DNA of 5,593 nucleotides from Planctomycetota bacterium. GTDB taxonomy: Bacteria; Planctomycetota; J058; J103. Below are positions 1-4,878 of the stretch, one piece after another. The position numbers and the translations under genes were made by a program. The stretch covers positions 1 to 5,593 of the forward strand of contig RFJN01000434.1 of assembly GCA_003694875.1 (NCBI GenBank), read 5' to 3'. Each line of letters starts with the position of its first letter. Positions within the stretch are counted from its first letter, which is position 1. Under the pieces are notes generated by a model. That model searched no databases. It saw only the letters and a list, made by a program, of their open reading frames with translations, and was not told where the DNA came from.

Positions 1-1027
1 CCCCGATCTCACCCGACAAGAGCCCCTCCTCGCTCGCCTCGGCCACGAGCACCGCCGCACCCGGGTCGGCGGTGCGCACGAGCGCGAGGCGCGAGCCGGC
101 CGACGAGGTCGCGACGAACCCGCTGCCGAGTTGGTTGCGCACGTCGGTGCCCACGAAGATCGCCTCGAGCGTGTCGTCGGTCGAGCGGGCCACCACCCAC
201 GCGCCCTTCGCGACCGGCTGCGCGGTCTCGATCCGGTCGGCCGTGGTGGTGAGCTGTTCCGAGCCGGCATCCCAGTACGCGAGCTGGTGGCTGCCCACGG
301 CGGTCAGATAGAGCCGCAGTCCGTTGTCGGTCCGCACCCAGCGCATCATGTTGGCGCGCTCGGCGACCGCGTCCGGACCGAGCCGCTGCGTCGCGCCGTC
401 GGCGACCTGGATCGCGAACAGCGCGCGGCTGCGCTCGGTCGGCTTGCCGACGAGCGCGGCGAGCGCGATCCACTCGCCGCCCGGCGCCACCGCGAGATCG
501 AGCACCCGCGCGCCCTCGGGCAGCTTCGCCGCGAGGCGCTCGGGGCTCGCGTCCTCGGCGGTCCCCACGCGCAGGATCTGCGGATCGGCCGTGTCCGAAC
601 CCTGGTGGGCGAGCACGAGCGTGCCGGCGTCGAGCCAGCCCGCCGCGAGCACCTTGCCGCCGCCCGGCCCCACCGGGTGCCGCTCGCTGCCGTCGGGCCG
701 CAGCAGCTCCAGCCGCACCGTGCCGGGATCCACCCCCGGGCTCAGCGCGGCGAGCCACGCACCGTCCGGCGACCACGGTCCCTCGATCAGACTCTGCATG
801 GCGAGCCGGCGCGCGTCCGGTCCCTCGCCGAACACGAGCAGTTGCTTGCCCGGTCCCTCGTCCTCGACCGCGCGGCCGAACAGAGACACCGTGCCGTCCT
901 CGTCCGCACGCGCCCACACCACCTGCTTGCCGTCGGGGCTGAGCGCGGGTTCGTACACGAGCCCCCGATCGGAGACCAGAACCGCGGCCGCGGCCGCGAG
1001 CAGCACCGAATGCAGGACCGGCCCCAT
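1..1027 (-). CDS. Partial beta-propeller (TolB/WD40-like repeat) protein with hydrophobic N-terminus; C-terminus beyond window
   Basis: The frame is open without a stop for 342 codons from ATG 1027 to the left edge, so the 3' end is missing. Residues 7-18 form a short Ala/Leu/Val-rich hydrophobic stretch that could be a weak signal peptide or membrane anchor, although its only candidate positive charge is His6. After it come recurring elements typical of PD40/TolB-type propeller blades: A-L-S-P-D-G-K-Q-V-V-W near 28-38, P-W-S-P-D-G-A-W-L-A near 84-93, A-P-G-G-E-W-I-A-L near 181-189, and a degenerate S-A-G-S-R-L-A-L near 309-316. Such repeats usually build a ligand- or protein-binding propeller, often in the periplasm; the specific role here is unknown. 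ATG 1027 is chosen because GGGGGAA lies 5 nt upstream; an in-frame GTG directly before it is too close to that site, and an in-frame TAG lies at 1079-1081. I am sure it is coding, moderately sure of the propeller fold, and unsure of export. Confidence 0.8.
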   Translation of the reverse strand, partial: MGPVLHSVLLAAAAAVLVSDRGLVYEPALSPDGKQVVWARADEDGTVSLFGRAVEDEGPGKQLLVFGEGPDARRLAMQSLIEGPWSPDGAWLAALSPGVDPGTVRLELLRPDGSERHPVGPGGGKVLAAGWLDAGTLVLAHQGSDTADPQILRVGTAEDASPERLAAKLPEGARVLDLAVAPGGEWIALAALVGKPTERSRALFAIQVADGATQRLGPDAVAERANMMRWVRTDNGLRLYLTAVGSHQLAYWDAGSEQLTTTADRIETAQPVAKGAWVVARSTDDTLEAIFVGTDVRNQLGSGFVATSSAGSRLALVRTADPGAAVLVAEASEEGLLSGEIG

Positions 1028-1032
1028 CACAG

Positions 1033-1039
1033 TTCCCCC
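1033..1039 (-). promoter_or_regulatory. Shine-Dalgarno for the propeller gene
   Basis: On the minus strand this reads GGGGGAA and ends 5 nt before ATG 1027. It supports ATG over the adjacent in-frame GTG at 1030, from which it would be only 2 nt away. Confidence 0.5.
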
Positions 1040-1075
1040 AATGCGGATCGTCTCTTGCCCGGACGTCGTGGCTCC

Positions 1076-1105
1076 AACCTAACATGGCTTGCGTTCGATC
1101 CGCAA
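1076..1105 (-). promoter_or_regulatory. Candidate sigma70-type promoter for the propeller gene
   Basis: The minus strand shows TTGCGG (1105-1100), an 18-nt spacer and TAGGTT (1081-1076), followed by about 48 nt of leader to ATG 1027. The match to TTGACA/TATAAT is 3 of 6 in each box, but TAGGTT is close to the -10 form seen in GC-rich genomes. It sits in the only intergenic gap larger than 43 nt. This is a weak motif-based call supported mainly by position. Confidence 0.3.
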
Positions 1106-1107
1106 GC
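1087..1107. repeat. Inverted repeat GCTTGCG-N7-CGCAAGC, possible operator
   Basis: There are two perfect 7-nt arms (1087-1093 and 1101-1107) around a 7-nt centre. The repeat begins 29 nt past the stop of the 262-residue gene and overlaps the -35 box and spacer of the candidate promoter at 1076-1105. That placement fits a repressor operator. It could also form a hairpin ending the upstream operon, but only scattered T residues follow it on the minus strand, so a classical intrinsic terminator is less likely. Confidence 0.4.
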
Positions 1108-1136
1108 ACCACGCGCACGGGGGGATCGGTGCGGGC

Positions 1137-1925
1137 TCACGCACCGCGAAACGCGATCGTGCGCCACAGCGGCGCGAGGGCGGCGAGCGACTCGCCGAGC
1201 CGGTCGGCGAGCGCTGGGCCCTCGGCGATCGCCTGCTCGCGCGGCGTCTCGGCCAGCACCTCGAACCAGTGCTCGCCGACCCGGTAGAACGACAGCGCGT
1301 GCTGCAGCGTCGCGGGCCCGAGTTCGGCGCACACCCGTCGCCGCTTCCAGCCGCCGATCCCCATGGCGTACTCGACCGGCAGCGCGCGCAGCGTCTCGAG
1401 CAGCGCGGCCGCCGAACTCGGCGACTCGAGCTGTTTCTGCAGCCTGCGCGCGTCCCACCACGCCCCGGGGTGGATCCGCAGCCCGTGCGCCACGCGCTCG
1501 GCGTCGATCTCCACGAGCAGGATCACCCCCTGGTAGGCGGGATCGGCGTCCGCACCGAGCTCGGCGCCGAGCACGCGCTTGAGCTTGCGCTTCTCGGCGT
1601 CCGATCGCCCGAAGTAGCCCCACATCGACCGCACCCGCCAGCCGTTGTGCCGGCAGGGGTGCGACAGCGAGGTGCGGGGCTCGAGCGGCAGGTCCGCCGC
1701 CTCGAGCGCCGGGGCGATCTGCTTCACGAGGGCGGCGAGCTTGCGCTTGACCACGAGCCGCTGCGCGTTGTACGCCGCCGAGCGCTGTTTGTCTGCGGTG
1801 AACGCGGCGAAGTCGCGCTCCTCGAAGCCGGGGAAGGTCTCCCAGCGGGGAGCGAGCGCGGCGAACTCGGGGTCGTGCAGATCCTCGTCCTGCGGGCGAC
1901 GACGGCGTCGGCTTCGGGCGGCCAT
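1137..1925 (-). CDS. Unrecognised 262-residue protein
   Basis: I do not recognise this family with confidence. The N-terminus (residues 4-10) is an arginine cluster. A segment then follows with W-E-T-F-P-G-F and D-F-A-A-F (28-42) and a Lys/Arg-rich helix (52-70). Residues 85-107 are rich in His, Cys, Trp and aromatic residues (S-H-P-C-R-H-N-G-W, then M-W-G-Y-F). A hydrophobic strand-like stretch (132-140) is followed by G-L-R-I-H-P-G-A-W-W (148-157), and a second Trp/Arg motif G-I-G-G-W-K-R-R-R lies at 189-197. The layout of a D-F-x-x-F start, a Lys-rich helix and then strands with charged and aromatic motifs faintly recalls DUF1054- or DUF2461-type proteins, but this is not a firm match. No signal peptide or membrane segment is seen. 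ATG 1925 is preceded by AGAGGAGAG with a rather long spacing (about 10-12 nt). The gene starts 43 nt after the preceding stop and is probably the last gene of the operon, since a larger gap follows. Confidence 0.75.
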   Translation of the reverse strand: MAARSRRRRRPQDEDLHDPEFAALAPRWETFPGFEERDFAAFTADKQRSAAYNAQRLVVKRKLAALVKQIAPALEAADLPLEPRTSLSHPCRHNGWRVRSMWGYFGRSDAEKRKLKRVLGAELGADADPAYQGVILLVEIDAERVAHGLRIHPGAWWDARRLQKQLESPSSAAALLETLRALPVEYAMGIGGWKRRRVCAELGPATLQHALSFYRVGEHWFEVLAETPREQAIAEGPALADRLGESLAALAPLWRTIAFRGA

Positions 1926-1968
1926 GGGCGGTGGGCTCTCCTCTGGGCAGGCTCGGGTGCGCGGCGGC

Positions 1969-3039
1969 TCAGCCCATCATGCCGGCGAGCGGATCGAAGT
2001 CGTCGTCGGGTTCGGGGGGCGCGTCGTCGGGCTCGGGCGGACTCTCTCCCTTGCGACGGGCGCGTTCGGCCTCGATCTCGCGCTGGCGCGCCGCGCGCCG
2101 CTCGGCGGCGCTGCCCCGGGCCGCCCCGCTGCGCTCCTTGTCGTCCTTCGGTTGCGACCGCCCGCGGTTGGCCTCCTTCGAGTCCCCCCCGCGGCCGCGA
2201 CCACCGCGCCCCTCGCGATCGCGACCGCGTCCGGGCGCCCGCTTGCCGCTCGAGGTGAGCTTGCCGCTCGTGTCGTAGGTCTTGCCGAGCGTGCGCATCT
2301 GGATCTCCTCGACGCTCGGCATGCCCTGGCGCAACTGCTCCTGCATCCACTGGTCGTCCTCGGGCGAGATCGGCTCGCCCGCGCGCGCACGCTTCGCGAT
2401 CGCGATCAGCCGATCCTGCTCGGGGAAGTCGAACGGCGGCTCCTGCTTGCGCAGCCGGTGGTTGCCCATGATCGCGCCCGCCATGCGCCGCAGCGCCTCC
2501 CAGAACAGCGGATCGCGGCGCGGGGGGCCGATCTGGCGCAGCCGCTCGTAGTTGGCGAGCGTCTGCGGATCGGGATCGAGATAGACCACGCCCCGCACCC
2601 CGTCCACGATCACCGTCTCGCCGGGCCGCACCGACGCGACCGCCTCGGGCGCGCACGTCACCGCCGCGCGGTTCTCGTCGACCAGCCACCAGTAGCTCGG
2701 GTCGATCACGCTGCCCTTGCCGAGGACGTAGCCGCGCACGCGCGTGACGATGATCTTGCGCAGCGTGTCGAGATCGAGGTAGTCGGCGAACACCACCACC
2801 GGCTCGCCGAGCGCGTTGATCTCGTCGATCGAGCCCGGTCCCTTCCAGACGTAGGCCGGACCCGCGGTGAAGTTCCACGCCGCCCCGAGCCCGTGCACCG
2901 CGCGGATGGGGTGCTTGCCCTCGAGGGTGAGCTCGAACAGCGTCGCCGCGTCGACCGCGCGCGCCTGCTCGGCGCGAAGCTCCTCGATCGCCGCCTCGAG
3001 CTGCGCACGCAGCTCGGCGAGCACCGCGTCATCGATCAT
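1969..3039 (-). CDS. Histidine-less PEP-utiliser (enzyme I-like) swivelling-domain protein with helical N-terminus and disordered RGG/acidic tail
   Basis: 356 residues. Residues 1-35 are a Glu/Ala/Leu-rich helix, probably coiled coil. Residues about 46-165 resemble the swivelling phosphohistidine domain of PTS enzyme I and PEP-utilising enzymes: a G-P-A-Y-V-W strand (60-65), E-P-V-V-V-F-A-D-Y-L (79-88), and V-R-P-G-E-T-V-I-V-D-G (138-147), then V-V-Y-L-D-P-D (151-157). Where the family has its G-G-x-T-S-H loop, this protein has G-K-G-S-V-I-D-P-S-Y (107-116); aligned without gaps, Pro114 replaces the phospho-acceptor His, so classical phosphotransfer is not expected. Residues 174-240 match the same region of the neighbouring paralogue (F-D-F-P-E-Q, then P-E-D-D). 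The tail is low complexity: basic Arg/Gly-rich with RGG-like pieces (267-285), a charged Arg/Glu segment (300-331), then acidic with PPEPDD twice. ATG 3039 has GAGGGA 7 nt upstream and overlaps the preceding gene by 11 nt. The domain assignment is by eye and the function is unknown. Confidence 0.85.
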   Translation of the reverse strand: MIDDAVLAELRAQLEAAIEELRAEQARAVDAATLFELTLEGKHPIRAVHGLGAAWNFTAGPAYVWKGPGSIDEINALGEPVVVFADYLDLDTLRKIIVTRVRGYVLGKGSVIDPSYWWLVDENRAAVTCAPEAVASVRPGETVIVDGVRGVVYLDPDPQTLANYERLRQIGPPRRDPLFWEALRRMAGAIMGNHRLRKQEPPFDFPEQDRLIAIAKRARAGEPISPEDDQWMQEQLRQGMPSVEEIQMRTLGKTYDTSGKLTSSGKRAPGRGRDREGRGGRGRGGDSKEANRGRSQPKDDKERSGAARGSAAERRAARQREIEAERARRKGESPPEPDDAPPEPDDDFDPLAGMMG

Positions 3040-3682
3040 CGCTCGGTCCCTCGTTCGGATCCGGCCGCTCGGCCGCGCGCTCGTACGCCCGTCGGACCAC
3101 CGCGTCGTCCTCCGGGCGCGGCATGCCGCCCGCGCTCAGCCGCCACGCGATCGCGTAGAGGGTGCGGCTCTCGGGCAGATCATAGGGCAGCGGTCGTCCG
3201 AACCGCAACCACGCCTTCTGGATCGGGTCGGTGAGCCGGCGCAGCACCTCGTCGAAGCCTGCCGGCTTGCGCTCCGGCGTGCGCCCCTTCATCTGGCGGA
3301 ACGGGCGCTCGAGCTCGGGATCGGGCCGCAGCACGACGTTGCCGTCGCCGGCGTCCACGAGCACGAGGTCGCCCGGGCGCGCCGCCGCCGCCACCCCCCG
3401 CACCCCGATCACGCTCGGGCGCTGCAGTCCCTCGGCGAGCGCCTCGTACAGCGGATCGATCACGCTGCCGTGCGCGGTCACCACCCCGAGCACCAGTTCG
3501 GGCGGCAGGCGCGTGATCATGTGCTGCTCGAGGTAGTCGGCGACCACGATCACCGGCATGCGCTCGTGCACGAGCGCGCGCAGCGACGGCCAGCCGCGCC
3601 ACACGAACGCCGGCCCCATGGTGTAACCGCGCACCACGCACGTTCCCTGCCCGATCCAGGGCTGCTCGAGCGCCTCGCTCAT
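3029..3682 (-). CDS. Histidine-less PEP-utiliser (enzyme I-like) swivelling-domain protein, shorter paralogue
   Basis: 217 residues with no signal peptide or membrane segment. Residues about 13-125 look like the PTS enzyme I swivelling domain without its HPr-binding helical insert: C-V-V-R-G-Y-T-M-G-P-A-F-V-W (15-28), V-I-V-V-A-D-Y-L (44-51), L-P-P-E-L-V-L-G-V-V-T (59-69), P-S-V-I-G-V-R-G-V (89-97), P-G-D-L-V-L-V-D-A (103-111) and V-V-L-R-P-D-P-E-L-E (116-125). The active-site loop reads A-H-G-S-V-I-D-P-L-Y (70-79), so the phospho-acceptor His of G-G-x-T-S-H is missing. Residues 143-203 form a second module shared with the 356-residue neighbour (P-Y-D-L-P-E-S 166-172, P-E-D-D 190-193). The start ATG overlaps the anmK stop (ATGA), with GGGAAAG about 8 nt upstream; the stop overlaps the next gene by 11 nt. 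Tight coupling suggests that the two paralogues are made together, perhaps as a complex. Their role in muropeptide recycling is unproven. Confidence 0.85.
   Translation of the reverse strand: MSEALEQPWIGQGTCVVRGYTMGPAFVWRGWPSLRALVHERMPVIVVADYLEQHMITRLPPELVLGVVTAHGSVIDPLYEALAEGLQRPSVIGVRGVAAAARPGDLVLVDAGDGNVVLRPDPELERPFRQMKGRTPERKPAGFDEVLRRLTDPIQKAWLRFGRPLPYDLPESRTLYAIAWRLSAGGMPRPEDDAVVRRAYERAAERPDPNEGPSDDR
3047..3052 (-). promoter_or_regulatory. Shine-Dalgarno for the 356-residue paralogue
   Basis: On the minus strand this reads GAGGGA, 7 nt before ATG 3039 and inside the end of the preceding gene. It supports ATG 3039 over the out-of-frame ATG at 3032. Confidence 0.55.
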
Positions 3683-4878
3683 GGCACGATCTTTCCCAGC
3701 ACGACCGGTCGGGCCGCGCCCGTGGCCGCCGGCAGGTTCGCGGCATGGCCCGCGATCGTCTCGTTGGCGAGGATCGCGAACGCCACCGCCTCCTTCGCAT
3801 CGCTCGACAGCCCGAGATCCTCGAGGGTGCGTACCGGCAGCGGGGCGAGCCGTTCGGCGAGCCGCCGCATGAGCGTGGCGTTGTGTACCCCGCCTCCGCT
3901 CACCACCACCTCGTCGACCGCGTAGCGGGGCAGAATGTAGCGCTCGTAGGCGTCCGCGATCGAGTCGGCGGTGAAGCGCACCACGGTGGCGAGCAGATCG
4001 ATCAGACGCCGCTCGTCGTGGCGCGCGATCAGCCGCTCGGCGAGCGCCGCCCCGAACGTCTCGCGGCCTGTCGACTTGGGCGGCGGCGCGGCGAGGTAGG
4101 GGTGGGCGAGCAGCTCGCGCAACAGCGGTTCGTCCACCGCGCCGAGCGCCGACATGCGCCCCCCCTCGTCGATCGCGTCCGGATCGTCCGCGAGCGCGCG
4201 CGCCACGTGGTCGATCAGCACGTTGCCCGGCCCGGTGTCGAACGCGATCACGTCCTCGCGCCGCTCGGGCACCACGGTCACGTTCGCCATGCCGCCTATG
4301 TTCTGCAGGCACCGCACCCGACCCGGCTCGGAGAACAGCAGGTAGTCGACGTAGGGCACGAGCGGCGCCCCCTCGCCGCCGGCCGCCACGTCGCGGGTGC
4401 GGAAGTCGCACACCACCGGCAGCCCCGTGCGCTCGGCGATCACGCTCGCCTCGCCGAGCTGCAGCGTCGCACCGCCCCTGCCCCCCTCGCCGCGCGGCAC
4501 GTGGTGCACCGTCTGCCCCGAGGAGCCCACGAGATCGACCTCTGCGGGCGTGAGCCCCGCGTCCTCGATGATCGCGAGCGCCGCCTCGGCGAGCGCCTCG
4601 CCGAGCAGGAAGTTGAGTTCGCACAGCGCGCGGCTCGTGCCCTCGAACGCGCTGTGGATGCGGGCGCGCACCGGCGGCTCGTAGTCGTAGGTGCGAAAGG
4701 CGAGCAGTTCCACCCCGCAGCCCGGTCCCGCGCCCTCCACGCGCACGAGCGCCGCGTCGACCCCGTCCACCGACGTGCCGGTCATGAGACCCACGATCGT
4801 GCGCACCGGCCGTTCGCGCAACGCGAGCAGCCGCGCGATCGGATCGCTGCGCCCGCTGTGCGCGCGGTGTTCGCTCAC
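3679..4878 (-). CDS. anmK: Anhydro-N-acetylmuramic acid kinase
   Basis: A cytoplasmic sugar kinase that opens the 1,6-anhydro ring of anhydro-MurNAc and phosphorylates it with ATP to MurNAc-6-phosphate, the substrate of the adjacent MurQ. At 399 residues it is slightly longer than typical members because about 26 residues precede the first conserved motif. Family motifs appear in order: G-L-M-T-G-T-S-V-D-G-V-D (30-41), G-Q-T-V-H-H (121-126), Q-L-G-E (140-143), D-F-R-T-R-D followed by G-G-E-G-A-P-L-V-P (158-175, containing the expected catalytic Asp), N-I-G-G-M-A-N-V-T (193-201), F-D-T-G-P-G-N (213-219), K-S-T-G-R-E (268-273), S-G-G-G-V-H-N (327-333) and D-A-K-E-A-V-A-F-A (360-368). One oddity: the usual S-H-G-Q-T motif reads S-S-G-Q-T. 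The GTG start at 4878 is chosen because it overlaps the murQ stop as GTGA and has a perfect Shine-Dalgarno 7 nt upstream; no later start has one. Confidence 0.96.
   Translation of the reverse strand: MSEHRAHSGRSDPIARLLALRERPVRTIVGLMTGTSVDGVDAALVRVEGAGPGCGVELLAFRTYDYEPPVRARIHSAFEGTSRALCELNFLLGEALAEAALAIIEDAGLTPAEVDLVGSSGQTVHHVPRGEGGRGGATLQLGEASVIAERTGLPVVCDFRTRDVAAGGEGAPLVPYVDYLLFSEPGRVRCLQNIGGMANVTVVPERREDVIAFDTGPGNVLIDHVARALADDPDAIDEGGRMSALGAVDEPLLRELLAHPYLAAPPPKSTGRETFGAALAERLIARHDERRLIDLLATVVRFTADSIADAYERYILPRYAVDEVVVSGGGVHNATLMRRLAERLAPLPVRTLEDLGLSSDAKEAVAFAILANETIAGHAANLPAATGAARPVVLGKIVP

Noticed and set aside
982..998. Alternating CGCGGC-type tandem repeat
   Set aside because: It simply encodes the run of alanines in the hydrophobic N-terminus of the propeller protein.
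1080..1107. Intrinsic terminator at the 7-bp hairpin
   Set aside because: No T run follows the stem on the minus strand, and the repeat coincides with promoter-like boxes, so I kept it as an inverted repeat/possible operator only.
9..1118. Minus-strand open frame of 369 codons over the left gene
   Set aside because: It is in another frame of the propeller gene and gives an Arg/Gly-rich product; the correct frame shows SPDG blades, a start with Shine-Dalgarno and no stop.
131..1582. Long plus-strand open frame (483 codons)
   Set aside because: It runs antisense across two minus-strand genes and their intergenic gap, and its product is Arg/Pro/Ala-rich without any motif; long antisense frames are expected at this GC content.
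1724..2878. Minus-strand open frame of 384 codons
   Set aside because: It is out of frame with the 356-residue paralogue and gives an Arg/Ala-rich product; paralogy and the Shine-Dalgarno support the other frame.
1645..3234. Long plus-strand open frame (529 codons)
   Set aside because: It is antisense to three minus-strand genes with recognisable or paralogous proteins; the product is His/Arg/Leu-rich and motif-free.
2867..3925. Plus-strand open frame (352 codons)
   Set aside because: It is antisense to the end of anmK and both swivelling-domain genes, with compositionally biased product and no motif.
3683..4624. Upstream extension of the shorter swivelling-domain gene through anmK
   Set aside because: The Arg/Gly-rich extension is a shadow of anmK; ATG 3682 overlaps the anmK stop as a standard ATGA junction.
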